64,000 nt of DNA from Chryseobacterium flavum (GTDB lineage Bacteria > Bacteroidota > Bacteroidia > Flavobacteriales > Weeksellaceae). Location: positions 310,001 to 374,000 of the forward strand of contig NZ_QNUE01000002.1 of assembly GCF_003385595.1 (NCBI RefSeq), in the 5' to 3' direction. Below are positions 41,575 through 50,120 of the stretch, one piece after another (position 1 is the first letter of the stretch; the number at the start of each line of letters is the position of its first letter). Made by a program: the position numbers and the translations under genes. The notes beneath the pieces were generated by a model. That model was not told the origin of the DNA. It ran no database searches and worked only from the letters and a program-made list of their open reading frames with translations.

Positions 41575-43413
41575 TTATTTTATTTCTATAAAGTTATCCG
41601 CCATATTCACATCTGCAATTCTCTGGCTGAAATCAATTCCCAATACAGACAATTGAGATTTTGAATAAGGAATCGTTACAGTATATTCCTTCTGGGTCCA
41701 AGGCCAGTACGGCATGGTCTTAAAATCACCATACACATCTTTTTCTTTCCATGTATGCGTCATATTCAATGGAATCTGATACGTAACTATTTTCTTATCT
41801 TTAGTCATTACACTGAAATCTACAGGCATAGGAACCTGTCCATTGTTTACCAGAGTAATTGTAGTGGATTGGGCATCATATTTCACATCTTTGATTCCGT
41901 AATCAATTGTTTTGGTTGTATTGATCCAGTAATTATGGAACCATTTCAGATCCATTCCTGAAACTTTTTGAGCAATATGAAGAAAATCCCTGTCTGAAGG
42001 ATGTTTCATACTCCACTGATCATAATATTGCTTTAAGGTTTCTGCAAGATTTTGTTCCCCCATAATATATCCCAGCTGAACCAGGTATAATTCACCTTTT
42101 ACATAAGATGCATACGTATAAGAAGTCCCGTTATCATGATGGTCTCCTAACCATACAGCAGGTTCTTCGATTCCTTTTTTAACAAAGTTCCGGTAAGCAT
42201 CCAGTGTTTTTGCAAAAGGATTTGGAAGCTCTTCGGGAAAAAGCTGGTACATGGTATAGCCTTCGGCATAGCTTGTAAACCCTTCATCCATCCATGGACG
42301 TACGGATTCATTTGTTGCAAGCATTTGCTGGTACCATGAATGAGATCCTTCATGAGCCATAAGCCCCATCAGATCCTTTATGCTTTTGGCTTCACCTAAA
42401 ATCATGGTACACATTCCGTATTCCATTCCACCGTCTCCACCCTGAATAAATGCGTAAGTCGGATATACATATTTACCAAAATGAGAATTCATAATCTGGA
42501 AATATTTGGTAATATAAGGCTGAGCCTCCCCCCAGACCTTAGTTTTATCATTTTTCTGATATACCAGATATACTTTCGGACCATCAGGAACATTGAAACT
42601 CTCCACAGAATAATCCCTGTCTGCACTCCATGCAAAATCAAGAATATTTTTCGCAGTCCACTTCCAGGTTGCCTTTTTATCTTTTTCTGTTTTGATTTTC
42701 GCATTGGAATCATATCCTTTCACTTCTGCCGGATTTTCAAGAATTCCGCCCGCACCTACAACATAATCCTTATTGATTTTAATGGTCACGTCAAAATCAG
42801 AGAATGGGGCATGGAATTCCCTGCCCATATAATCAAATGTTGCCCAGCCGTCATAATCGTATTCAGCAATTTTGGGGTACCACTGTGTCATTGTCATATC
42901 AACACCTTCCCTGTTGTTTCTTCCGCTTCTTCTGATCTGCTGAGGTATTACAGCATCCCAGTCCATCGTAAACGTTGTTGTGGAATTTGGTTTGATAGGC
43001 TCTGACAGATACACCTTCATAATAGTTTCCTGAACTTCAAATTTCAAATCTTTTCCATTCTGCCTGATCCAATGGATATTCTGAACTCCCTCCTGATCTT
43101 TCGGAATAGAAGCCAATCGTGAAATTCCATCTTTCTGCAACCTTCCGTCACCATTTTTTCCCTGGGAAGCGACTCTTTGATCCATCATAGAATTAGGTTT
43201 AAAAGCATTCCAGTATAAGTGGAAATAAACCACATTCAGTTCATCCGGTGAATTGTTGGTGTATTCTATAGTTTGTTTTCCCTGATAGGTAAATTTTTCA
43301 GCATTGACATCAATATCCATCTTGTACTTTGCAGCCTGCTGATAATAAGCTCCTTGCTGAGCCTGAAATTGTGAAATGATAAACGCAAAAATGATTGCAG
43401 CCGATTTTCTCAT
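41575..43413 (-). CDS. M1-family zinc aminopeptidase, secreted
   Basis: 612 residues with a signal peptide (MRKSAAIIFAFIISQFQAQ). The zinc site is H354-E355-x-x-H358 in MAHEGSHSW plus E377 in WMDEGFTSYAEGY. GGDGGMEYGM (about 325-334) replaces the GxMEN exopeptidase motif in the form common to this Bacteroidota group. The N-terminal saddle domain and a short C-terminal domain are present, but the long helical domain of PepN is not. It probably trims peptides in the periplasm or outside the cell. The final residues do not form a T9SS sorting domain. Confidence 0.9.
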   Translation of the reverse strand: MRKSAAIIFAFIISQFQAQQGAYYQQAAKYKMDIDVNAEKFTYQGKQTIEYTNNSPDELNVVYFHLYWNAFKPNSMMDQRVASQGKNGDGRLQKDGISRLASIPKDQEGVQNIHWIRQNGKDLKFEVQETIMKVYLSEPIKPNSTTTFTMDWDAVIPQQIRRSGRNNREGVDMTMTQWYPKIAEYDYDGWATFDYMGREFHAPFSDFDVTIKINKDYVVGAGGILENPAEVKGYDSNAKIKTEKDKKATWKWTAKNILDFAWSADRDYSVESFNVPDGPKVYLVYQKNDKTKVWGEAQPYITKYFQIMNSHFGKYVYPTYAFIQGGDGGMEYGMCTMILGEAKSIKDLMGLMAHEGSHSWYQQMLATNESVRPWMDEGFTSYAEGYTMYQLFPEELPNPFAKTLDAYRNFVKKGIEEPAVWLGDHHDNGTSYTYASYVKGELYLVQLGYIMGEQNLAETLKQYYDQWSMKHPSDRDFLHIAQKVSGMDLKWFHNYWINTTKTIDYGIKDVKYDAQSTTITLVNNGQVPMPVDFSVMTKDKKIVTYQIPLNMTHTWKEKDVYGDFKTMPYWPWTQKEYTVTIPYSKSQLSVLGIDFSQRIADVNMADNFIEIK

Positions 43414-43500
43414 TTAAAATTTTATTTTTTTCTAAAGGTAGGTAATTTAAATAACACCCTCAAATAGGAGTTATTTTGAAATTTTAGATGGTTTTGGGTA

Positions 43501-43986
43501 TTAATTGTTAAATTGTTTATCAAACTTTAAGATCTTTTTGATCAGGGTAATCTGCCCCAGATGGTAATAGCCATGTTCAATCATGCCATCAATATTTCTT
43601 CGGTAAGTACCATATTTTTCATCTACAAAGACTTCGTCAAGTTTGGACTCCGGCATCTGTTCCAATAATCCTGCAAATTTTTCAGCATCTACCCAGAGTT
43701 TATTCAGCAGGTCTTCCCATTGTTCCCGGGATTCTATGGGCGGAAGATCAAAACTGAATTGATCTTTGATCTCAAGGCCTCCTCCTTCAAAAACATTAAC
43801 AATTCCTGCTATATAATAATCAATATGAAAAGTAAGCATTGCAATAGTATTTAAAGAACCTATCTTCGTGACGGCTTGTTGCCAATCTACATCTGAAAGC
43901 TGATCTTTAAAATTAGTATTGGCAATCCAGAGACCATCCAGCATAACTTCTCTGAATCTTTTTGATAATTGTAATACTGAACTCAT
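43501..43986 (-). CDS. DinB-like metal-binding protein (DUF1572 type)
   Basis: 161 residues from the Met at 43986 (MSSVLQLSKRFREVMLDG); 38 extra residues in the longer frame have no family support. The four-helix bundle carries histidines in MLTFHIDYYIAG and GMIEHGYYHLGQI at the DinB metal positions. Members include bacillithiol transferases and thiol-dependent enzymes, but this branch has no known reaction. Cytoplasmic, transcribed alone. Confidence 0.8.
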   Translation of the reverse strand: MSSVLQLSKRFREVMLDGLWIANTNFKDQLSDVDWQQAVTKIGSLNTIAMLTFHIDYYIAGIVNVFEGGGLEIKDQFSFDLPPIESREQWEDLLNKLWVDAEKFAGLLEQMPESKLDEVFVDEKYGTYRRNIDGMIEHGYYHLGQITLIKKILKFDKQFNN

Positions 43987-44080
43987 AGTTACTATTTTAT
44001 TTATCGTTTTTAAAGATAAGCAATTGGAAAATAACATTTTAAATTTCAACGATTTACTGATTACGTAGATATTTATAAGC

Positions 44081-44112
44081 ACAAAAAACCTCAGATACAA
44101 AAGTATCTGAGG
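44081..44112 (-). terminator. Terminator of the conserved 563-residue protein gene
   Basis: CCTCAGATAC and GTATCTGAGG form a 10-bp stem with a 4-nt loop. On the minus strand a T6 run follows. Confidence 0.85.
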
Positions 44113-44138
44113 CCTGTGTTATAATTTTTAAATTACAA

Positions 44139-45830
44139 TTATTTTTTGTCAGAAGTTTCCTTCTTTCCGCTGTTTAAAATCTTTTCAAGGATTCTTAGCG
44201 TAATCAGGTAAGTGGGTTTTACTCCCGTAAGTCCCAGTCCTCCTGAAGACAATGTACTTCCTGTTTCCAATGGATTATCAGATGCATAATAAGCATAGCA
44301 TACAAACAGCTCAGGCGAAATATGATGCCTGATTTTGGAAGCTACCTGGATAGCCTTCTGATAATGTGCCCCTTCCATTTCAAGCCCGATTGCTTTCCAT
44401 GAAGTATTCATAAAATACGAAAGAATATCTCTGTTTTGAAGAGAAGTTCCCAAAACCGTAATCATTGGTCCTTCGAATGCTTTTAGTTCATCATCCTTAA
44501 AATCTTCAAGTTTCAATGCATTTTCAAAAGGATAATTGTCTGCAGTACCTTCAAAGATATGGGAGGTTGGAATCATAATATCTCCTTTTTCTCCGGTAAG
44601 AATACCTGCTTTTCCCATAATGGAAACAGATTTTACATGCATCATATATACCTCTCCTTTATGTTCAAAAGGCCTCAGCAACTCATCCATTACTTCAAAT
44701 GCCTGCTCTCCGAAGGCATAGTCAAACACCATCACTACATCATCTCCTCCAAACTTAAGATGGCTGAAAGGTGTATTTTTCAGATTAGTCTTACCCAGAT
44801 CAATGATCTGAACATCTATATTACTTCCGCTTTTATCTGCAATATGAATCATTCCTTCTTCCAAAGCATACTTTAATACTTTATCACGAAGGTCTTTTTT
44901 GTTTGAAATATCTTCATACAGCTTATAGTCTACCTCATGATGATGTTTTTTCTTAAGTGCATCATTAGCATACAGCATATTTTTTACCGAATGCATATTG
45001 GCTGAAATAATATGTAACGGACGCATATGAAGATCATTTTCAAATAAAACTTCCTTCACTTTATTGGCCCATTTCTCTCCAAAATAATGATGTCCTACCC
45101 TTTCCTTTAATATGGCACTGAAATGAATTTCCCTCTCTCTTGATTCTTTTGCATCTTCAAGACTTACTTTTCCTAAGTTATAAATGATTTTAAATAAGCG
45201 GTCAGGATTATTATCATCACCAAAAGTATTATAAGCCCTTAAAGTTTCATCAAAAGTTCTTCCTATTAAAGATGAAAGGTGTATAAGTGCAACTTCTTTT
45301 TCCTTTCTGCTGAATTTTTTTTCTCCTTTCACTACTTCTTCAATAATTTTGAAGGCGCGTGTCGGTTTCCAGTTTTCGTCCTGGATGAAAGCGAGGTTAC
45401 GGATTTTATCAGCTTCTATAAATAGGAAGGTAAGATGGGTAAGAATGTCATAAATTTCAGAACGCCCTAACAGAACTTCGATATTCATCTGGTGTTCGTC
45501 TATTCTATAACAGTTCCTTCTTCTTTTCTTGGGAACTATCGGTTCGAAACTTCCTTTATCAAACCCTTCATCAGATGTAAGATGAATAAAAGCACATTCT
45601 TCAATTCCTTCAGGAAGTCTGTCTAAAACATACATCAATCCATCAAGCTCCAGTTTATTAGGGATATTCATAGTCCCGTAAATCTCCGGATTGATTGTTT
45701 TCAACAAACTCCTAAGGCTCTCTCCTGAAACACCACCCGGCTTGAAAAATCCTCTATAAAATAAATGTCTCATAGAGATATATAACCTTTCAATAGCCTC
45801 TGTTGTTTCTCTTGCTCTAGAATTTGTCAT
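44139..45830 (-). CDS. Conserved Bacteroidota protein with phosphorylase-like C-terminus
   Basis: 563 residues from the Met at 45830 (MTNSRARETTEAIERLYISM). The start at 45869 is rejected because a TATATTTG promoter element lies between the two. I recall proteins of this kind as a Bacteroidota-restricted DUF (DUF6909-like), but that is not certain. The C-terminal 250 residues include GDDVVMVFDYAFGEQAFEVMDE, VYMMHVKSVSIMGKAG and GLEMEGAHYQKAIQ. The last recalls the Glu-Met-Glu ribose-binding site of nucleoside phosphorylases. No signal peptide. It is divergent from the glutamine synthetase gene. A nucleoside-related function is only a guess from one motif. Confidence 0.7.
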   Translation of the reverse strand: MTNSRARETTEAIERLYISMRHLFYRGFFKPGGVSGESLRSLLKTINPEIYGTMNIPNKLELDGLMYVLDRLPEGIEECAFIHLTSDEGFDKGSFEPIVPKKRRRNCYRIDEHQMNIEVLLGRSEIYDILTHLTFLFIEADKIRNLAFIQDENWKPTRAFKIIEEVVKGEKKFSRKEKEVALIHLSSLIGRTFDETLRAYNTFGDDNNPDRLFKIIYNLGKVSLEDAKESREREIHFSAILKERVGHHYFGEKWANKVKEVLFENDLHMRPLHIISANMHSVKNMLYANDALKKKHHHEVDYKLYEDISNKKDLRDKVLKYALEEGMIHIADKSGSNIDVQIIDLGKTNLKNTPFSHLKFGGDDVVMVFDYAFGEQAFEVMDELLRPFEHKGEVYMMHVKSVSIMGKAGILTGEKGDIMIPTSHIFEGTADNYPFENALKLEDFKDDELKAFEGPMITVLGTSLQNRDILSYFMNTSWKAIGLEMEGAHYQKAIQVASKIRHHISPELFVCYAYYASDNPLETGSTLSSGGLGLTGVKPTYLITLRILEKILNSGKKETSDKK

Positions 45831-45845
45831 AAAATAAATTTCACA

Positions 45846-45853
45846 CAAATATA
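45846..45853 (-). promoter_or_regulatory. -7 element of the conserved 563-residue protein gene
   Basis: TATATTTG on the minus strand, about 16 nt before the ATG at 45830. It lies inside the longer reading frame. Confidence 0.55.
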
Positions 45854-46092
45854 CAAAATCTTTGTCCATTTTATTTTAACTATCTTTTAATAAGTAGCTT
45901 AATACTGTACATGTTGTATTTTGTATAAATGAGGCACCCATCCCGTTAAAACAGGCCTTTATTGTTAATCAGTAATACAATCCACAGCTCATACCCCCGG
46001 CAAAAAACATTAAACCAATGTTTAATTTATGTTAATTTTTAAAACAACCCCTATTTTTTTAGGGTCAAAATGATTTCGATTCATTTTTTTTG

Positions 46093-46100
46093 TAAATTTG
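46093..46100 (+). promoter_or_regulatory. -7 element of glnN
   Basis: TAAATTTG, 21 nt before the ATG at 46122. A small CCCTA/TAGGG inverted repeat (about 46049-46064) lies just upstream, in the -33 to -50 region, and might be a regulator site. Confidence 0.5.
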
Positions 46101-46121
46101 CCCTGTAAAAAATCACCCAAT

Positions 46122-48317
46122 ATGTCAACCTTAAGATTCAAAGCGTTAGAAACCCTACCATTTAAGGACTTCAGAAGAGACAACTCAGTTGAGGTTCCTG
46201 CAAAACTTTCAGAATTATTCTGCAAAAATGTTTTCTCAGAAGAAACCATGAGAGAATATTTAACGAAAGAAGCATTCAGCTCTATCATGGATGCCATTAA
46301 AAAAGGAACCAAAATACAGAGACATATAGCAGACCAGGTAGCTGTAGCTATGAAAGACTGGGCAATGAGCAAAGGAGTTACCCACTACACTCACTGGTTT
46401 CAGCCTTTAACAGGAACTACAGCAGAAAAGCATGATTCTTTCTTTACTCCGATAGAAGGAGGAAGAGCCATCGAAAGATTCAGCGGAAACATGCTGATCC
46501 AACAGGAGCCTGACGCATCTTCTTTCCCGAACGGAGGTATCAGAAATACGTTTGAAGCAAGAGGATATACTGCCTGGGATCCTACTTCTCCGGCTTTCAT
46601 CATGGGAACCACCTTATGCATTCCGTCAATCTTCATTTCCTATACAGGAGAAACATTAGATTACAAAGCTCCTCTTTTAAGAGCCCTGAATGCTGTGGAT
46701 GAAGCTGCCACCAGTGTAATGCAGTATTTTGACAAAAACGTTACAAAAGTAACTCCTACTTTAGGATGGGAACAGGAATATTTCCTTGTGGATTCAGCAT
46801 TATACCAGTCACGTCCTGACCTTGTATTAACAGGAAAGACTTTATTAGGGCATTCACCTGCCAAAGGACAACAGCTTGATGACCATTACTTTGGTTCTAT
46901 TCCGACAAGAGTTATGAATTTCATGAAAGAGCTGGAAATTGAATGCATGAAATTGGGGATTCCTGCAACTACAAGACACAATGAGGTTGCACCCAATCAG
47001 TTTGAATTAGCTCCTATGTTTGAGGAAGTAAACGTTGCTGTAGATCACAATTCATTATTAATGGATATTATGGCAAGGGTTGCCCACAAACACCATTTCC
47101 ACATTCTTTTCCACGAAAAACCATTTGCAGGAGTAAACGGAAGCGGTAAGCACAATAACTGGTCTTTAGCAACAGATACAGGTGAAAACCTATTGAGCCC
47201 GGGAAAAAACCCAAAGAAAAACTTACAGTTCCTGACATTCTTTGTGAACACAATTAAAGCGGTTCATGAATATGCTGATTTATTAAGAGCAAGTATTGCT
47301 TCTGCAAGCAATGATCACAGACTTGGTGCCAATGAGGCCCCTCCGGCAATTATCTCTGTATTCATCGGAAGTCAGCTGTTCAGCGTTCTGGAAGAGCTTG
47401 AAAAAGTAACCAACGGAAAATTATCACCGGAAGAAAAAACAGAATTAAAGTTAAATGTAGTAGGAAAAATTCCTGAAATCCTGTTAGACAATACTGACAG
47501 AAACAGAACTTCTCCTTTTGCATTTACAGGAAATAAATTCGAAATCAGAGCAGTAGGCTCGTCAGCAAACTGTGCAGAGTCTATGACTGTAATGAACACT
47601 ATTGCAGCAAAACAATTAAATGATTTCAAGAAAGAAGTTGATGCTTTAATTGAATCTGGTCTTAAGAAAGATGAAGCTATTTTTAATATATTGAGAGAAT
47701 ACATCAAACAGTGTAAAAACATCATGTTTGAAGGAGATGGATATTCTGATGACTGGGCAAAAGAAGCTAAGAAAAGAGGATTAAATAACCTTAAAACAAC
47801 TCCTGAAGCCTTAAAACAGGAAATGGATAAGAAATTCCTGGACCTTTATGAAGAGATGGGAATTTTCACCCACAGAGAAGTTGAGGCAAGAAACGAGATC
47901 AAATTAGAAAAGTATTCTACTGTTATTGATATTGAAGCAAGAGTATTAAGTGATATCGCAAGAAACCACATCATTCCTTCTGCATTAAATTACCAGAACA
48001 GATTAATTGAAAACGTAAAAGGTCTTAAAGAAATCTTTGGTGATAAAGAATTCAAATCTCTGGCAAAGGAACAGATGAGTTTAATTACAAGCATTTCCGA
48101 AAATGTTTCTAAAATCAAGCTTGGTGTTGAAGATTTAATCCAAGCCAGAGAAGCAGCAAAAAGCATATCAGACAGCCAAAAACAGGCAGAAAGCTATTGT
48201 AACAAAGTAAAACCATTATTTGATCCGATCAGAGAAGCTTCTGATGCATTGGAAATGATGGTTGACGATGAGCTTTGGCCTATGACAAAATACAGAGAAA
48301 TGTTGTTTACAAAATAA
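46122..48317 (+). CDS. glnN: Type III glutamine synthetase
   Basis: 731 residues from MSTLRFKALETLPFKDFRR, the normal size of the GSIII family. Visible blocks are GWEQEYFLVD (glutamate/metal site), NEVAPNQFELAPMFEE, HHFHILFHEKPFAGVNGSGKHNNWSL, DHRLGANEAPPAIISVF and GNKFEIRAVGSSANCAESMTVMN. GSIII forms large dodecamers and makes glutamine from glutamate, ammonia and ATP, and is the main GS of many Bacteroidota. It is not regulated by adenylylation. Divergent from the upstream gene; strong terminator downstream. Confidence 0.96.
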   Translation: MSTLRFKALETLPFKDFRRDNSVEVPAKLSELFCKNVFSEETMREYLTKEAFSSIMDAIKKGTKIQRHIADQVAVAMKDWAMSKGVTHYTHWFQPLTGTTAEKHDSFFTPIEGGRAIERFSGNMLIQQEPDASSFPNGGIRNTFEARGYTAWDPTSPAFIMGTTLCIPSIFISYTGETLDYKAPLLRALNAVDEAATSVMQYFDKNVTKVTPTLGWEQEYFLVDSALYQSRPDLVLTGKTLLGHSPAKGQQLDDHYFGSIPTRVMNFMKELEIECMKLGIPATTRHNEVAPNQFELAPMFEEVNVAVDHNSLLMDIMARVAHKHHFHILFHEKPFAGVNGSGKHNNWSLATDTGENLLSPGKNPKKNLQFLTFFVNTIKAVHEYADLLRASIASASNDHRLGANEAPPAIISVFIGSQLFSVLEELEKVTNGKLSPEEKTELKLNVVGKIPEILLDNTDRNRTSPFAFTGNKFEIRAVGSSANCAESMTVMNTIAAKQLNDFKKEVDALIESGLKKDEAIFNILREYIKQCKNIMFEGDGYSDDWAKEAKKRGLNNLKTTPEALKQEMDKKFLDLYEEMGIFTHREVEARNEIKLEKYSTVIDIEARVLSDIARNHIIPSALNYQNRLIENVKGLKEIFGDKEFKSLAKEQMSLITSISENVSKIKLGVEDLIQAREAAKSISDSQKQAESYCNKVKPLFDPIREASDALEMMVDDELWPMTKYREMLFTK

Positions 48318-48343
48318 CATCTGTAAAGTTCCATATTAGTTTA

Positions 48344-48372
48344 AATTCCCCGGTTTCCCGGGGAATTTTTTG
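48344..48372 (+). terminator. Terminator of glnN
   Basis: AATTCCCCGG and CCGGGGAATT around a 4-nt loop, followed by TTTT. Confidence 0.9.
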
Positions 48373-48467
48373 TATTTCTTAACAATTTGGTAAAGTCATC
48401 CCTTACATCAGAAAACCTGATCTATAGAAGAAATTCGATATCGTTTGTTAAAGAATCTTAATAAAAA

Positions 48468-48510
48468 AAACCGCACACTCACCAAAAAATGGCGGTTGCG
48501 GTTTATTTTT
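48468..48510 (+). terminator. Second hairpin downstream of glnN
   Basis: AAACCGCA (48468-48475) pairs with TGCGGTTT (48497-48504), followed by ATTTTT. The 21-nt loop is long. Confidence 0.5.
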
Positions 48511-48511
48511 C

Positions 48512-48538
48512 TTTAACATATGTAAATTATATGTTAAA
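48512..48538. repeat. AT-rich palindrome upstream of the NlpC/P60 gene
   Basis: TTTAACATAT and ATATGTTAAA form a perfect 10-bp inverted repeat with a 7-nt centre. It is 59 nt upstream of the -7 element at 48597, too far for a simple overlap operator. Confidence 0.5.
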
Positions 48539-48596
48539 ATGTGTTAAAATAAGATCCTGACAATTATCATATCAGGGGTCTTTTATTCGGAATCTC

Positions 48597-48604
48597 TACT
48601 TTTG
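48597..48604 (+). promoter_or_regulatory. -7 element of the NlpC/P60 gene
   Basis: TACTTTTG, giving a predicted leader of about 45 nt before the ATG at 48656. Confidence 0.5.
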
Positions 48605-48655
48605 TAATGCTTTTGAAAATAAATATTCCTTTTTAACACGGATAATCAAATATAT

Positions 48656-49366
48656 ATGAAGAAAAGAGTTTTGTTTTATTTAGTTGCTTTAGTTACTACA
48701 GTTTCAATGCAATCGTGTGCTACAAATTATGTAGTTTCAAAACCAGCAACTTACGCTAAAGAATACAAAACAGATGCCAAACTAGCTTCTATAGACAGCA
48801 AAAAAATTGAGCAGGATAAGCAGAGACTTATTGATTCCTTTCTTGCTGAAAAGACAGCCGCTCTAGCTAATGCAAAGAAAGCTATCAAGAATTCTGAGAT
48901 TGCCAAGGCAGTAAAATACAACAAAACCATTGATGGTATCCTTGAAGAGGCAGAAACCTATCTTGGAACTCCATACAGATACGGAGGTACAACAAGAAGA
49001 GGTATAGATTGTTCAGCTTTTGTTCTTTCAGTATTTGGAGCAGCTGCAGGTCTTACTTTACCCAGAGTAGCTGCATCACAGGCACAGGAAGGTGAAAGAA
49101 TTGAAAAAGGAGACCTGCAAAAAGGAGATCTGATTTTCTTTTCTCACGGAAGGAGAATTTCTCATGTAGGCATTGTAGAAAGTGTTTCTGAAGATGGTGA
49201 AGTAAAATTCATCCACGCAGCAACATCAAAAGGAGTAATGATTTCTTCACTTAATGATTCATATTGGGGTCCTAAGTACAGATTTGCAAAAAGAGTCATT
49301 AATGAAAACGGAGAAGCGTACAATAATTTAGCAGCTGTTACTCCTGCTACACCAGCAAATTTTTAA
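48656..49366 (+). CDS. NlpC/P60 peptidoglycan endopeptidase lipoprotein
   Basis: 236 residues. Lipobox at VSMQSC (Cys21), a helical linker (about 40-95), then the NlpC/P60 domain with Cys119 in GIDCSAFV, His170 in SHVGIVES and His187 in KFIHAATSKG as the catalytic triad. GTPYRYGGTTRRG is the conserved entry block. It would cut D-Glu/diamino-acid bonds of peptidoglycan from the outer membrane, as Spr/MepS does during growth. Single-gene unit. Confidence 0.93.
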   Translation: MKKRVLFYLVALVTTVSMQSCATNYVVSKPATYAKEYKTDAKLASIDSKKIEQDKQRLIDSFLAEKTAALANAKKAIKNSEIAKAVKYNKTIDGILEEAETYLGTPYRYGGTTRRGIDCSAFVLSVFGAAAGLTLPRVAASQAQEGERIEKGDLQKGDLIFFSHGRRISHVGIVESVSEDGEVKFIHAATSKGVMISSLNDSYWGPKYRFAKRVINENGEAYNNLAAVTPATPANF

Positions 49367-49393
49367 TTTTATAAATAATTGATTTAAATAATG

Positions 49394-49420
49394 AAGCCAT
49401 CAGATTTGATGGCTTTTTTA
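49394..49420. terminator. Terminator between NlpC/P60 and pentapeptide genes
   Basis: AAGCCATCA and TGATGGCTT around a 4-nt loop, then a T-run. It ends about 50 nt before the convergent gene. Confidence 0.85.
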
Positions 49421-49470
49421 TTTTAAGCTGTTTCATATCAATGTATCCTTAATACAATATAGTATTAATA

Positions 49471-50052
49471 TCAGCTGTTCTTATCAATTTCGATATCCAG
49501 TTTATACAAGAGTCCATAAACTTCAGAAAGAGAAAACCTGGCCTTTTTAAGCCTGTTTGAAGCAGGGTCTATAGTATAATTGAATGAAGTTACAAAATTT
49601 GATTTTTCAAGGTTTGTATTATCAAAAACAGCACCGGATAAATCACAATGGCTGAAGACAGCCCCTGACAGATCACATTCCGCAAAATCAACTTCGATAA
49701 GCCTGGAATCTCTAAAAACAGTTTTTTTAACAGAGGTCTGATAGAATACAGAATTGTTTAAGGAGCAACTGTCAAATGTAAAAGACAGTCCAAATTCATT
49801 ACAATCATTAAACTGGAGACCAAACATTTTACACTCTTTGAAAAGAGTATCATGAAATGCAGTTTTAATTAATTTTGCCATACTCATATTACAGCCTATA
49901 AACTCGCAATCCGTAAAGCTGAAACCAGACAATTCCGCATATTCAAAATTACAGTTTCTGAATGTACAGCTTTCATACTCCCCTTTTTCTAAGGGAAGCC
50001 GGATAAAGTTCATGCTTTCAAAATATTGATCTGAAATATAAGGGTCTTTCAT
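49471..50052 (-). CDS. Pentapeptide-repeat protein
   Basis: 193 residues from the Met at 50052 (MKDPYISDQYF); a Met at 50085 is the alternative. Repeats of the A(D/N)LxF type run through about residues 15-160, for example CTFRNCNFEYAELSGFSFTD and VDFAECDLSGAVFSHCDLSG. This is a right-handed quadrilateral beta helix. Qnr-type members mimic DNA and protect gyrase, but most have no known role. It lies 68 nt after rodA on the same strand with no terminator visible, so it may be the last gene of the elongasome operon. Confidence 0.85.
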   Translation of the reverse strand: MKDPYISDQYFESMNFIRLPLEKGEYESCTFRNCNFEYAELSGFSFTDCEFIGCNMSMAKLIKTAFHDTLFKECKMFGLQFNDCNEFGLSFTFDSCSLNNSVFYQTSVKKTVFRDSRLIEVDFAECDLSGAVFSHCDLSGAVFDNTNLEKSNFVTSFNYTIDPASNRLKKARFSLSEVYGLLYKLDIEIDKNS

Positions 50053-50120
50053 CAGGTAAGATTTATTAAATGACAGCTCAATCAATCTTTTGCAAAGGAG
50101 GACGGTCTGACGGAAAACAG

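Larger units (their letters stand above)
48318..48655. other. Intergenic region with several inverted repeats
   Basis: 338 bases without a gene. It holds the glnN terminator, a second terminator-like hairpin, a perfect 10-bp palindrome at 48512-48538, an imperfect hairpin at 48551-48585 followed by TTTTATT, and the -7 element of the NlpC/P60 gene. A small RNA between the second and last hairpins is possible. Confidence 0.45.

Noticed and set aside
46022-46372. 116-residue minus-strand frame across the glnN start
   Set aside because: It covers the glnN promoter and 5' coding part and has no recognisable family features.
48318-48655. tRNA or other structured RNA gene between glnN and the NlpC/P60 gene
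   Set aside because: No cloverleaf, no T-loop GTTCGAATC-like box; the visible structures are simple hairpins.
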